A stretch of 64,000 nt of DNA from Fodinicurvata halophila (GCF_042651425.1 NZ_JBHSCW010000007.1:124001-188000); one strand, 5' to 3'; positions 26,775 through 35,970 are shown, counted from the first letter of the stretch. Program-made: numbers and translations. Notes: generated by a model not told the origin, from the sequence alone.

Positions 26775-27347
26775 TCAGCTGCGCGGGGCGTACTTGGCCA
26801 GGATGCGCTGCAGGGTTCGGCGGTGCATGCGCAGGCGTCGTGCGGTTTCCGAGACGTTTCGGTCGCACTGCTCGTAGACCCGCTGGATGTGTTCCCAGCG
26901 CACCCGGTCGGCGGACATGGGCTGTTCCGGCGGCGGCGGCAGGCTGCCTTCGCGCGCCAGAAGGGCGGTTTCGATCTGATCGGCGTCGGCCGGCTTGGGC
27001 AGGTAGTCGGTAGCGCCTGCCTTCACGGCCGCCACTGCCGTGGCAATGTTGCCGTAGCCGGTGAGCACGATGATGCGCGTATCGCTGCGTGCGGCGCGCA
27101 AGGTTTCCACCACGTCCAGCCCACTGCCGTCGCCCAGGCGCAGGTCGACCACGGCATAGGCCGGCGGGCGGGCACGGGCCGTCTCGATGCCTTCACCGAC
27201 GCTGCCGGCCGTTTCCACGACAAAGCCGCGCCGGTCCATGGCGCGGGCCAGTCGCTGGCAGAACCGCTCGTCGTCGTCGACGATGAGAAGCCGCTTGTCG
27301 GCGCCGCTCTGGGCGGGGGTACTATGGCTGCTCTGTTCGGGTGGCAT
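26775..27347 (-). CDS. regA: Redox response regulator RegA/PrrA/ActR
   Basis: 190 residues. Receiver domain 19-135 with acidic pocket VDDDE (23-27), phosphoacceptor D68 in VVDLRLGDG, and the conserved Lys in YLPKP. The C-terminal Fis-type HTH SETARRLRMHRRTLQRILAKY is the family hallmark. The RegB/RegA pair controls respiration, photosynthesis, nitrogen and carbon fixation genes in alphaproteobacteria. Here the neighbouring bc1 and heme genes are plausible targets. It lies 20 bp after regB. Confidence 0.93.
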   Translation of the reverse strand: MPPEQSSHSTPAQSGADKRLLIVDDDERFCQRLARAMDRRGFVVETAGSVGEGIETARARPPAYAVVDLRLGDGSGLDVVETLRAARSDTRIIVLTGYGNIATAVAAVKAGATDYLPKPADADQIETALLAREGSLPPPPEQPMSADRVRWEHIQRVYEQCDRNVSETARRLRMHRRTLQRILAKYAPRS

Positions 27348-27367
27348 TCCGGTGTCCTCTGCTGCCC

Positions 27368-28726
27368 CTATATAATGGTGCGCGGCCAGGTAATCGCAAC
27401 CCTGGCCCCGCCTTCGGCGCGATTGTTGAAGGAAACGTCCGCACCCAGGCGCGAGAGCAGCGTGCGCGCAATGAAGATGCCCAGGCCCATGTGCTCACCG
27501 TCGGCGCGCTCGTCTCGCCCGCTGGTGGAAACATAGGGATCTCCCAGGTCGCCGAGTATGGTTTCGTCGAACCCAGGACCGTCATCCTCGATGTGGATGC
27601 GGATTTCGGACTCGTCCCAGTCCAGGGCCACCGTGACCCGCTGGCGCGCGAACTGCAGCGCGTTCTGCAGCAGGGTGCCGAGGCCGTGCATCAGGCCCGG
27701 GTCACGCGGCAGGAAGGGCTGCTGGTCCGGGGAGAAGTCCGCATTCTCTGCCGGCTTCAGCTGGACATCAAAGACAAGATCATCGCGCAGGAAGGGTGCG
27801 GCGGCGGCCTCGATCAGGCCTGTGAGCGGCAGGCGATGATAGGGTGTGTTCTCGTCCTCGTCCGGCCGGCTGGCCAGTTCGCTGAGAATCCGGCGGCAGC
27901 GCTCGCTTTCCAGCCGCAGCAGTGAGGCATCCTCGCGCAGATGCGCCGTGTCGGGATTGTCGGCCGGCAGTTCACGCTCCAGTTCCTTGGCGACTACGGC
28001 AATGGTGGCAAGGGGACTGCCAAGCTCGTGGGCCGCCGCTGCGGCGAGGGCGCCCAGGGACGAGAGGCGTTGTTCGCGGGCCAGCGCAAGCTGGGAGGCG
28101 CCCAGGGCGTCGGCCATGCGCCGCGCCTCCAGCGCCAGCGAGGAGACGTAGGCGGCGATGAAAACCACGGCCAGGATCATGGCGATGAGGATGCCGGCGA
28201 CATAGAGTGAGGGAAGGTAGAAATCCGGGTAGGGCCAGGGCAGCGGCAGATACCATATGGACAGGACTGTGATGCCCAGGATGGCCGCTACCGACAGCTT
28301 GATCGTGCTGCGCCGCGAGAGCGTGGCGGCCGAGACCACGACGGGCGCCAGGATCAGGATGGTGAAGGGATTCTGCAGCCCACCGGTAATGGCCAGCAGG
28401 GCGACCAACTGGATAAGGTCGCCGATGAGATAGAGTGAGGCCACGCCGTCGCCCAGCCAGACCGTGCCGCGGTGGCGCACGGCCGTCAGCAGGTTCATGA
28501 AGGCAAGCGCCCCGATGATCAGGGCAGCCGGAATAACGGGAACGTCGAAGCCCAGACCGGCCTGGACGACGAGAAGGGCCAGGGTCTGGCCCAGCACGGC
28601 GATCCAGCGGATGAAGATCAGGGTGCGCAGGCGTACGCGTCCGCCGGTCACCGTCATGCCGGAGAGCAGTTCCGTGCTTTCCTGCGGCATTCCGGAGGTG
28701 CGGGAGAGCTCGGTCTCCTCGTTCAT
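27368..28726 (-). CDS. regB: Redox sensor histidine kinase RegB/PrrB/ActS
   Basis: 452 residues. Six membrane helices occupy about 35-195. The ubiquinone-sensing motif GGLQNPF is at 115-121. The phosphorylated His is H233 in HELGSPL, and the redox-active Cys of the redox box is C277 (SERCRRIL). The HATPase domain shows LLQNALQFA, DDGPGF and the G2 box GLGIFIA. All known redox inputs of the family are preserved. It overlaps the upstream metalloprotease gene by 4 bp (ATGA). Confidence 0.94.
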   Translation of the reverse strand: MNEETELSRTSGMPQESTELLSGMTVTGGRVRLRTLIFIRWIAVLGQTLALLVVQAGLGFDVPVIPAALIIGALAFMNLLTAVRHRGTVWLGDGVASLYLIGDLIQLVALLAITGGLQNPFTILILAPVVVSAATLSRRSTIKLSVAAILGITVLSIWYLPLPWPYPDFYLPSLYVAGILIAMILAVVFIAAYVSSLALEARRMADALGASQLALAREQRLSSLGALAAAAAHELGSPLATIAVVAKELERELPADNPDTAHLREDASLLRLESERCRRILSELASRPDEDENTPYHRLPLTGLIEAAAAPFLRDDLVFDVQLKPAENADFSPDQQPFLPRDPGLMHGLGTLLQNALQFARQRVTVALDWDESEIRIHIEDDGPGFDETILGDLGDPYVSTSGRDERADGEHMGLGIFIARTLLSRLGADVSFNNRAEGGARVAITWPRTII

Positions 28727-29448
28727 GACCGGGCCCCGTAGCGCAGCAGGCTGCTGCCTTCCCGGCGCAACCAGACGCGGGGCGTTTTGATGTCGTCCTG
28801 AAGATTGGCGACCAGTTGCCAGAAGGCCCGGGAATGATCCAGGTGCACGAGATGCGCCACCTCGTGGGCCACGACGTAGTCGAAGACCTGTTCCGGTGCG
28901 AAGATCAGGCGCCAGGAGAAGCTGAGATTGCCATCGGACGAACAGCTGCCCCAGCGGCTGGTGGTGTCGCGCACGGAAACGCGCCCCAAGGGCCGTGCCT
29001 GAGGAGGCAGCTGCCCGCAGAGCCGGCGTGCCCGCTCGTTCAGCTGCTCGCGGGCGTGGCGATGCAGGAAATCCTCAACCCGGCGCGGCAGGTGTGCATG
29101 AGGTCCCGAGACGTTGAGGTATCCCTCTTCCATCCAGACGCCGCGACGGGCCTCGGGGCAGTGACGGATGCAGTGGGTCTGTCCGAGAATTGGCAGAGAG
29201 GTTCCGTCGGCGAAGGGGATGGGGCCGGGCAGGGCGGCCCGGCGTCGGGCGATCCAGCCGCTCTGGCTTTCCAGGAAGGCCACGACCTGGCGCTGCGTGA
29301 CCCCATGCGGCACCGTGACCTGCAGGCTGCCGTCGCGCGGCGCCAAGCGCAGGGTGATGCGGCGCGCGCGTGCAGAGGTTCGCAGACGATAGGTGAACTG
29401 TTCCCCCGACAGCTCGATCTGACCGGTCTGCGACTCCGCTTTTCTCAT
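28723..29448 (-). CDS. YgjP/SprT-like (DUF45) M48-type metallopeptidase
   Basis: 241 residues from the ATG at 29448; a TTG at 29490 would add 14. The zinc motif HEVAHLVHLDH (HExxH plus a third His) lies near the C-terminus. Other family blocks are RRITLRLAPRDG, the LPILG strand, and SRWGSCSSDGNLSFSWRL. Biochemical function in the family is poorly known. Its 4-bp overlap with regB makes it first in a protease-regB-regA transcript. Confidence 0.82.
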   Translation of the reverse strand: MRKAESQTGQIELSGEQFTYRLRTSARARRITLRLAPRDGSLQVTVPHGVTQRQVVAFLESQSGWIARRRAALPGPIPFADGTSLPILGQTHCIRHCPEARRGVWMEEGYLNVSGPHAHLPRRVEDFLHRHAREQLNERARRLCGQLPPQARPLGRVSVRDTTSRWGSCSSDGNLSFSWRLIFAPEQVFDYVVAHEVAHLVHLDHSRAFWQLVANLQDDIKTPRVWLRREGSSLLRYGARS

Positions 29449-29526
29449 GCCCGGGAAGGTATGCCAGGCAGAGCCTTCGGGCAACGACAACCAACGGCCC
29501 GAAGCCGCTGTTCCTTGGCGTCGGTT

Positions 29527-30411
29527 TCAGCTCCCTGCGGCGCCGGTTGCTTCGTCGCGCAGCAAGCGGCGCTTGCGGGCCACCCCCCAGCGATAGCCGC
29601 CTGGGTCGCCGTCGCTACGCAGCACGCGGTGGCAGGGGATCACCAGCGAAACGGGATTGCTGCCGCAGGCCCGTCCGACGGCGCGCTGCGCCCTGGGCAG
29701 GCCCAGACGCTCGGCGATCTCGGCATAGCTGCGCGTCTCGCCATAGGGAATGGCCACCAGCTCGTTCCAGACGCGACGCTGGAAGGCCGTGGCCCGGATG
29801 TCCAGCGGCAGGTCGAAGTGCGGCACCTGGCCCGCGAGATAGGCCAGCAGTTCCGCCAGCGGCTCCTCCACCGCATCCTGGTCGCGGCGCAGTTCAGCCG
29901 CCGCCGGGAAGTCGTTGCGCAGCTCGGCCTCCAGGGTGTCCGGGTCGTCGCCCAAGGCAATGAAGCACAGCCCGTGCTCCGTGGCGGCAACAAGCAATTG
30001 TCCCAGCGGCGAGTCCGCCAGGCCGTAGACGATCCGGGCATTGCGCCCGCCCCGGGCATAGGTCGCCGGAGTCATGCCGAGCGCGTCGTCCGCGCCTTCG
30101 TAGAGCCGGCTGGAGGATCCATAACCCGCTTCATAGAGGGCGCGCGTGACGTTGCCGCTGCGCCGCAGTTCGCCGCGCAGGCGCCCCTCGCGCAGGGCCT
30201 GGGCGTAGTCGCGCGGCGTGATGCCGGTGACACGCTTGAACAGCCGGTGCGTGGCCCAGGGGCTGAGCCCCGCTGTCCGGGCCAGCTCCTGCAGCGGGAC
30301 GGGCACACCTTCCGCCGCTTCCAGCTGGGCGCAGAGCCGCTCCACCTGCTCCACCGCCCGGGACTCCTGCTCCGGACGGTCCTGTTGCGGTGTTGTCTGA
30401 ACTGTCTGCAT
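29527..30411 (-). CDS. AraC-type / methylated-DNA--protein-cysteine methyltransferase fusion (Ada-like)
   Basis: 294 residues. An AraC HTH domain (about 25-120; LARTAGLSPWATHRLFKRVTG, then GYGSSSRLYEG) precedes an MGMT domain with the suicidal Cys in IPCHRV and the arginine-finger helix QRAVGRACGSNP. The first Ada domain, with the four-Cys zinc site that takes methyl from phosphotriesters and turns Ada into an activator, is absent. It should repair O6-alkylguanine, but whether it still acts as an inducible regulator is unclear. Confidence 0.88.
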   Translation of the reverse strand: MQTVQTTPQQDRPEQESRAVEQVERLCAQLEAAEGVPVPLQELARTAGLSPWATHRLFKRVTGITPRDYAQALREGRLRGELRRSGNVTRALYEAGYGSSSRLYEGADDALGMTPATYARGGRNARIVYGLADSPLGQLLVAATEHGLCFIALGDDPDTLEAELRNDFPAAAELRRDQDAVEEPLAELLAYLAGQVPHFDLPLDIRATAFQRRVWNELVAIPYGETRSYAEIAERLGLPRAQRAVGRACGSNPVSLVIPCHRVLRSDGDPGGYRWGVARKRRLLRDEATGAAGS

Positions 30412-30626
30412 GGGTCTGCTCTCATCCTTCGCATTGGACCTGGTAAAGGAGGGCCATTCCTCGGCTTCACCGGATGTCCTGCCTGTTTCGCCCTACCATA
30501 ACCCTGTGCGTGGCGGCCGGCTATCCGATGCTTGCAGGCGGCATTTGCGGCTGAGCTGGAATGCCCAGCGATGGCTTGACCCGCCCGGGCATTCGCGGAA
30601 TTCTTTGAGAACGAATGTACTCTCCC

Positions 30627-30650
30627 GCGAGCGGCCGCGCGGCTGCTCGC
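30627..30650 (+). other. Stem-loop ahead of VOC gene
   Basis: Arms GCGAGC and GCTCGC enclose a GC-rich 12-base interior that can itself pair. It sits 20 bp before the VOC start, within an otherwise featureless 259-bp gap after the divergent Ada-like gene. No function is evident. Confidence 0.35.
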
Positions 30651-30670
30651 GCCCATGAAAGAGGTTTTTC

Positions 30671-31093
30671 ATGACTGCCCTTCCTCCTTTCCACCTCGCC
30701 TTTCCCGTGGCCGACCTTGAGCAAACACGACAGTTCTATGTGGATCTGCTCGGCTGTTCGGTGGGTCGGGAATCGGATCGCTGGATCGACTTCAATTTCT
30801 ACGGTCACCAGATCACCGCTCATCTGCAGCCTGAGGAAACCACGGCCGTGCGTGCCAGCGAGGTGGACGGCAAGGCGGTGCCCGTGCGGCACTTCGGTGC
30901 CATCCTCGAGTGGGACAGCTGGCACGACCTGGCCGAGCAGCTCAAGGACGCCGGCATCGAGTTCGTGATCGATCCGCACGTGCGCTTTCCCGGCGAGGTG
31001 GGCGAACAGGCCACCATGTTCTTCAAGGATCCCAGTGGAAATGCCCTGGAGTTCAAGTCCTTCCGGGACATGAGCCAGGTTTTTGCGCACTGA
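30671..31093 (+). CDS. VOC family dioxygenase-like protein
   Basis: 140 residues, one vicinal-oxygen-chelate module. The beta-alpha opening FHLAFPVADLEQTRQFYVDLLG and the closing FFKDPSGNALEFKSF are typical of the glyoxalase/bleomycin-resistance superfamily. Possible metal ligands are H8, H76 near VRHFGAIL, and the Glu of ALEFKS. Catalytic identity cannot be told. Single gene with its own short upstream region. Confidence 0.8.
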   Translation: MTALPPFHLAFPVADLEQTRQFYVDLLGCSVGRESDRWIDFNFYGHQITAHLQPEETTAVRASEVDGKAVPVRHFGAILEWDSWHDLAEQLKDAGIEFVIDPHVRFPGEVGEQATMFFKDPSGNALEFKSFRDMSQVFAH

Positions 31094-31259
31094 CCAGACA
31101 GCTGGTAGGTTGCCAGCCGATGGGCGGGGCAGCCGGGTTGCTCACGTTGCCTGCGGATTAAGGGAATCTGAACCCCGGCTGTGAGATCTCGGCATCACAT
31201 CGCCTGAGTCAGGGCGTATCGCTGACGGGATGTAGATGACAAGAGGGGGATTTCAGGAC

Positions 31260-31685
31260 ATGGACTCCGACGAACAGGCCATTGAAACCACGATGGGAAA
31301 GCTGCTCGAGGGCTTTCGCCGCCGTGATGCCGATATCCTGACGGACGTGTACAGCGAGGATGCGGACTGGACAAACGCCTTCGGACGGACGCTGAAGGGC
31401 CGGGATGCCATCGTCGACTACCTGCGGGAACTCTTCGCCGACCCGAACTTCTCGGACGGCGAGATGCAGGGTGCGCCCCAGGTCGAGGCCCGGCAGATCA
31501 GCGAGAACGTGGTCCTGATCAAGACCCATATGGAAATTTCCGGCCAGAAGACGGTCGAGGGCGATACGCTGCCGACCCGGCGCAACCACTCCCTGAAGGT
31601 CCTGCGGCGGCAGAACGATAACAGCTGGCAGATCATCTCCGAGATCTATATGGATGCTCGCGACGAGGTCACCCACCGGCATTGA
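31260..31685 (+). CDS. NTF2-like / SnoaL-type (SgcJ/EcaC) small protein
   Basis: 141 residues from the ATG at 31260; another ATG at 31236 adds eight. The cone-shaped NTF2 fold is indicated by AIETTMGKLLEGFRRRDADI, YSEDADWTNAFGRTLKGRDAI and the C-terminal WQIISEIYMDARDEV strand. Such proteins are often isomerases, hydrolases or ligand binders. No catalytic call is possible. Followed after 62 bp by a membrane protein. Confidence 0.7.
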   Translation: MDSDEQAIETTMGKLLEGFRRRDADILTDVYSEDADWTNAFGRTLKGRDAIVDYLRELFADPNFSDGEMQGAPQVEARQISENVVLIKTHMEISGQKTVEGDTLPTRRNHSLKVLRRQNDNSWQIISEIYMDARDEVTHRH

Positions 31686-31747
31686 GTGCGGGCGGCAGCC
31701 GGGCTATGAGGGATTGCGTCATCACGCCCCTTGTCTGAGGAAATGCC

Positions 31748-33079
31748 ATGAGATGGGCAGCAGCAGCGACGCTTGCCTGGATGAAAGTGCTGCCCGGTCT
31801 GGTCCTGCTGCTCTGGTTCCTGAGTGCGGCGGCGGCCCTCACCGAGGCCGTCCTGCCCACGAGAATCGCCGGAGGCCTGGCCCTGCTGATTTCCATCGGG
31901 GCAGTCCTGAACCACAGTGGTTTTTCGCGCTGGATCGCGGTGCTGCTCGGCGGCGGCGGAGCGATCGTCGCCTTCTATCGGGATGACTGGCCCGCCCTTC
32001 TGGACGGTCTTGGCCGCGCGGCGACGTTCGCGGCCTTCCTGGGGTGCCTCTATGCGCTTCGCAGTTTCGTCCAGACGGCTCCGCAGCTCAGGGAGGTCCA
32101 GGATGCCTTCGTGGCGTTTCGCCCGGTCTCGCGGCGCGGCGCCGTGCAGTTCCTGGGCTTCCTGTTTTCCGTACCCCTCGCCGTCGGCACCGTCAGCGTC
32201 GTCGCGCCGCTGATTTCCCGGCAGAAGGACCAGGCCGTACGCGAGGAAACCGCAAGCTGGGCCCTGCGGGGCATGGGGTTGGCGGTACTGTTCTCGCCGT
32301 TCACCGTGGCCATGGGCGTGGTGACCTCATCCCTGGGTGAGCGACTGCCCTTCGGCGTGCTGCTGGGCAGCGGCTTCGCCCTGGCCGTCCTGCTGATGGC
32401 CTTTCCCCACGTCCTGGGGATATGCCGCATTCCCCGCCGCCTCCCCAGGCGGTTCTGGGAGGCTCTGGCCCGGGTGCTCTTTCCCGTCCTGATCCTGATC
32501 GCAGCCAACCTGAGCCTGGTGTTTCTCTTCGGCTTCACGCCGCCGCAGGCGACGATCCTGCTTGTGCCACCGCTGGGCGCGGCTCTGGCCTTGTATCGTG
32601 GGAAAGCGGTCCGCCGCCAGATGACGAGCATCACGCTGGATGCCTGGCGCCGTTTCGACAGCGAGGTGGGAATCTTCGTCGGCGCCCTGGTGTTCGCAAG
32701 TGTGATCACCCGTGTCCCGGAGATCTCGGAGGTTGTCGGGCAGACGGTGGAGATGTTCGGACCCGGTGCCCTGATCGCGATCGCCATGGTGGGGATTGCC
32801 GTACCGACGGCCCTCGGCCTGCACATGGTGGTGACGGTGACAATCCTGCTGACAGTGTTTGCACCGGCCATGCCTGATGTCCTGCACCTGGTGCTGCTGG
32901 GGCTGTCGGGCCTGATCGGCTGGGCGTTCGGGGCGATGGCCGCCCTGGGCTCCATCGGCTTCCTGGCAGCGACCCGCATCTTCGATGTGTCGGCCAGAAG
33001 ACTGGCGCTGGGCAGCAACCTTCGATTCATGACGGTCGTCATGCTGCTGCTGATCGTCGTGTCCATCGGCATCGGATGA
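31748..33079 (+). CDS. Polytopic membrane protein, possible ion-transporter-superfamily permease
   Basis: 443 residues with roughly 11-12 hydrophobic segments and few long loops. I do not recognise a named family. Repeated Gly/Pro-rich hydrophobic hairpins (SVPLAVGTVSVVAPLISRQ; VGIAVPTALGLHMVVTVT) suggest a two-fold repeated transporter of the IT-superfamily style. The AUG has a GGAAAT-like site. Substrate unknown; neighbours give no hint. Confidence 0.6.
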   Translation: MRWAAAATLAWMKVLPGLVLLLWFLSAAAALTEAVLPTRIAGGLALLISIGAVLNHSGFSRWIAVLLGGGGAIVAFYRDDWPALLDGLGRAATFAAFLGCLYALRSFVQTAPQLREVQDAFVAFRPVSRRGAVQFLGFLFSVPLAVGTVSVVAPLISRQKDQAVREETASWALRGMGLAVLFSPFTVAMGVVTSSLGERLPFGVLLGSGFALAVLLMAFPHVLGICRIPRRLPRRFWEALARVLFPVLILIAANLSLVFLFGFTPPQATILLVPPLGAALALYRGKAVRRQMTSITLDAWRRFDSEVGIFVGALVFASVITRVPEISEVVGQTVEMFGPGALIAIAMVGIAVPTALGLHMVVTVTILLTVFAPAMPDVLHLVLLGLSGLIGWAFGAMAALGSIGFLAATRIFDVSARRLALGSNLRFMTVVMLLLIVVSIGIG

Positions 33080-33233
33080 GGAATACGGACCTGCGAAGCC
33101 CCTACTTACCGGCACGAACGCCTGAGATGGACCTCTCCGGTCAAATTGCTCATGATCGGGCAGGGCTCTTCTCGGGGCTCTTCTGCCGCCGCAGCGCATT
33201 CCGCGCGAACAACAAAACGACAGGAGTTCGGAC

Positions 33234-33998
33234 ATGACGATCCCCCTACCCGAAACGGCCCTCGTCACCGGCGCCACCGCCGGGATCGGCGAGGCGACTG
33301 CGGCTGCACTTTGCGAAGCGGGTACGCATGTGCTGGCGTTGGGGCGGCGCCGCGAGCGGCTCGAGTCACTGGTGCAGCGCTATCCGGACAGCCTGACGCC
33401 GGTCGAACTCGACCTCGGCGCGCGATCGCAGACACACGACGCACTTTCCCAGCTGGCCGAGGCACATCCGAACCTGGACCTGCTGGTGGCCAATGCCGGC
33501 CTGGCGCTGGGCCGCGGTGCGGCGCAGGATGCGCCCTTCGAGGACTGGGAGCGCATGGTGGACGTCAACGTTCACGGGTTGATGGCCACGGTTCATGCCT
33601 TCCTGCCGAAGATGGTGGCACGCGGCAAGGGCGACATCATCCTGGTGGGCTCGACCGCCGGCGAATACCCCTATCCCGGCGGCCACGTCTATGGTGCCAC
33701 GAAATCCTTCGTGCGCCAGCTGGGCAGCAACCTGCGCGCCGATCTCCTGGGTACTGGCGTGCGTGTGACGGTGCTGGAGCCCGGGATGACGCAAACGGAG
33801 TTTTCCGAGGTGCGCTTCAAGGGGGATCGGCAGACGGCCGAGGCCGTCTACCAGGGCACACGTCCGCTGTTGGCGGAGGACCTGGCGGAGACCATCGTCT
33901 GGCTAGCCAGCCGGCCGGCGCATGTCAGCGTAACGCGCCTGCAGATGATGCCCACCGACCAGGCGCCCGGCCCGCTGCGCATTCATCGCGAGGAGTAG
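33234..33998 (+). CDS. SDR oxidoreductase, YdfG-like 3-hydroxy acid dehydrogenase
   Basis: 254 residues. The cofactor motif TGATAGIG (13-20) with downstream GRRRERL suggests NADP. VANAGLALG is the NAG motif. Catalytic Ser (VGSTAGEYPYPGG) and Y-G-A-T-K are present. GEYPYPGGHVYGATK is characteristic of the YdfG group, which oxidises L-allo-threonine, serine or 3-hydroxypropionate. Its upstream region holds a 12-bp tandem repeat of GGGCTCTTCT (33163-33184). Confidence 0.85.
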   Translation: MTIPLPETALVTGATAGIGEATAAALCEAGTHVLALGRRRERLESLVQRYPDSLTPVELDLGARSQTHDALSQLAEAHPNLDLLVANAGLALGRGAAQDAPFEDWERMVDVNVHGLMATVHAFLPKMVARGKGDIILVGSTAGEYPYPGGHVYGATKSFVRQLGSNLRADLLGTGVRVTVLEPGMTQTEFSEVRFKGDRQTAEAVYQGTRPLLAEDLAETIVWLASRPAHVSVTRLQMMPTDQAPGPLRIHREE

Positions 33999-34203
33999 GC
34001 AACGCGCGCACGGCCAGCGCTCCGGTCTGGGCGGCTCCGACAGGAAAGGCTTGCCTGTGCAGCCGCTTGTGCCGTACGCCTTCGGCTTGGCAGGGACCAA
34101 TTCAGGGGGATTTGAGGTGCGGCCGAGAACGAAGGGTCTTTCCTGCAAAGCCAGGACCACAGGCGGACTTTCCATGGCTACGATTGGCGGGCGCCGCCGC
34201 AAG

Positions 34204-34226
34204 GCCTCTCTTTATGCAGGAGAGGC
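34204..34226 (+). promoter_or_regulatory. Stem-loop sequestering the ribosome-binding site of the Na/Pi symporter
   Basis: Perfect 7-bp arms GCCTCTC and GAGAGGC with a 9-base loop. The right arm contains the only good Shine-Dalgarno sequence (AGGAGAGG) for the start at 34237. Folding would hide it, so translation could be conditional. The rest of the 238-bp gap has no Pho half sites. Confidence 0.5.
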
Positions 34227-34236
34227 GTAACCGGCC

Positions 34237-35892
34237 ATGGAGTTGTTCTCGACCTTCTTTGCCGGGCTCGGCCTGCTGTTCATCGGCATCCACTTCATCG
34301 CCGACAACCTCAAGCGCCTGACAGGGCGCAACTTCCGGCGCCGCGTGACGGCGGCGACACGCAGTCACGCATCGGCCGCGGCCGTGGGCGTGCTGGCCGG
34401 CGGCCTGACCCAGAGCAGCAACGCGGTGACACTGATCGCCATCAGCATGATCCAGGCCGGTCTGACGGGCGTGAGCGCCGCCATGCCGCTGGTAGCCTGG
34501 TCGAACGTGGGCACCGCCGGGCTGGTCCTGCTTTCGGCCGTGGACCTGCGGGTCATGGTGCTCTTCCTGCTGGGCCTGGTCGGCATGGCCTATTACTTCA
34601 ACATCGACCGGTCGCAGAAATATCGCCATGTGGCCGGGGCCCTGCTGGGTATCGGGCTCCTGTTCTTCGGGCTGCAGCTCATGAAGGAAGGGGCGGCGCC
34701 GCTGAGGGATATGGAGTGGGTCGTGCACCTGCTGCAGGTCACGGCCCGCTTCGATCTTCTGGAGTTCATCACCGGCCTGCTCTTCGCCCTGCTGCTGCAG
34801 TCCTCGGCCACGGTCACCATCATTGCCGTCTCCATGGTCTCCCTGGGCATCCTGACCTTCGACCAGACCATCCTGCTGGTCCTGGGCGCCGGGCTGGGCT
34901 CGGGCATCGGCGTCGGCCTGACCGCCTACGGCATGGAGGGAACGGCGCGCCAACTGGCACTGTCCCAGGTCTTCTTCAAGCTGCTGGGCACGCTGTTCAT
35001 CCTGGCGCTGTTCTACCTCGAGATGTACACGGAGCTGCCCCTGCTGCGCGCGGGAGTCGGCGAGTTGGTGCCCGAGATCGGCATGCAGGTCGCCCTCGTC
35101 TTCCTGGCTGTGCAGGTGTCCGGCGCCCTGCTGGGGTCGCTGTTCCAGACCCCGCTGGAACGGTTCTGTGCCCGCCTCTCGCCGGTGTCCCTGCATGAGG
35201 AGCTTGCCCGACCCCGCTTCATCTATGAACAGGCGCTGGAGGATCCGGAAAGCGCCCTCGTTCTGGTGGAACGTGAGCAGCGGGCCCTGTTGGGCCGCTT
35301 TCCGGCCCTGCTCCCCGTCGAGGGAGGGCAGGCTCCGTCCCCGGCCGAGGCCAAGCGGACCCTGGAGGCCTCGCGCAGCCTGAGTGGCGAGATCGATCAT
35401 TTCCTGACCGATCTGCTGGAGCGCAATATCGGCGGCCAGGCCCTCGAGAGCGCCATGACCCTGCAGAACCGCAACATGCTGCTTTCCGGGCTCTGCGACA
35501 CACTGGAGACCTTCCTGACGGCGCTGGAAACCCTTGTCGCACCCGAGAGATACGGGCTCTCCGGCCCGGCTGCGACGTCCCCTGACGAGGAGGCCAAGAG
35601 GGCCGGGCTGGCCGATACCCTGATCGAGGTCGCCCACCTGATGCTGGTAACGGTGCACGACCTTATGGCGGATGGTGATCCCATGGACCGCAGCCTCCTG
35701 CACAGCATGACCAGCGATCATTCGGAAACCATGGAGGGTATACGGCGCACCCTGCTGCGCCAGGAAGAAGCGATGGAGCAGAGCGAGCGCGAAACCCTCT
35801 TTGAGGCAACCCGGACGTTCGAACAGCTGGTCTGGCTAATCCGCCGTTATTCCGCCTCCGTCTCTCCAGAGGAGGTGAGTGCGCATGCCTAG
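34237..35892 (+). CDS. Na+/phosphate symporter family protein (PNaS, YjbB-like)
   Basis: 551 residues. Two inverted membrane repeats each carry the family QSS motif: TQSSNAVTLIAISM (about 60-73) and QSSATVTIIAVSMV (about 188-201). The C-terminal 180 residues are soluble and helical, like PhoU, often seen in this family. Members move phosphate with sodium, in or out; YjbB exports it. It opens the long same-strand signalling array, and its start lies behind an RBS hairpin. Confidence 0.88.
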   Translation: MELFSTFFAGLGLLFIGIHFIADNLKRLTGRNFRRRVTAATRSHASAAAVGVLAGGLTQSSNAVTLIAISMIQAGLTGVSAAMPLVAWSNVGTAGLVLLSAVDLRVMVLFLLGLVGMAYYFNIDRSQKYRHVAGALLGIGLLFFGLQLMKEGAAPLRDMEWVVHLLQVTARFDLLEFITGLLFALLLQSSATVTIIAVSMVSLGILTFDQTILLVLGAGLGSGIGVGLTAYGMEGTARQLALSQVFFKLLGTLFILALFYLEMYTELPLLRAGVGELVPEIGMQVALVFLAVQVSGALLGSLFQTPLERFCARLSPVSLHEELARPRFIYEQALEDPESALVLVEREQRALLGRFPALLPVEGGQAPSPAEAKRTLEASRSLSGEIDHFLTDLLERNIGGQALESAMTLQNRNMLLSGLCDTLETFLTALETLVAPERYGLSGPAATSPDEEAKRAGLADTLIEVAHLMLVTVHDLMADGDPMDRSLLHSMTSDHSETMEGIRRTLLRQEEAMEQSERETLFEATRTFEQLVWLIRRYSASVSPEEVSAHA

Positions 35893-35970
35893 ACAGGCGG
35901 ACAGCGGTCTTGCCGGCCTCTGCGGCGGAGACTACCGTGAGGCGTCGGGCTGTCGGGGGCGTCAGGCGTC

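Noticed and set aside
33163..33184. 12-bp tandem repeat of GGGCTCTTCT as a regulatory array
   Set aside because: Only two units, no symmetry and no relation to the SDR start; probably a simple local duplication.
34102..35721. 539-codon minus-strand open frame
   Set aside because: Antisense to the Na/Pi symporter. Composition is dominated by Gln, Gly and His and there is no recognisable domain.
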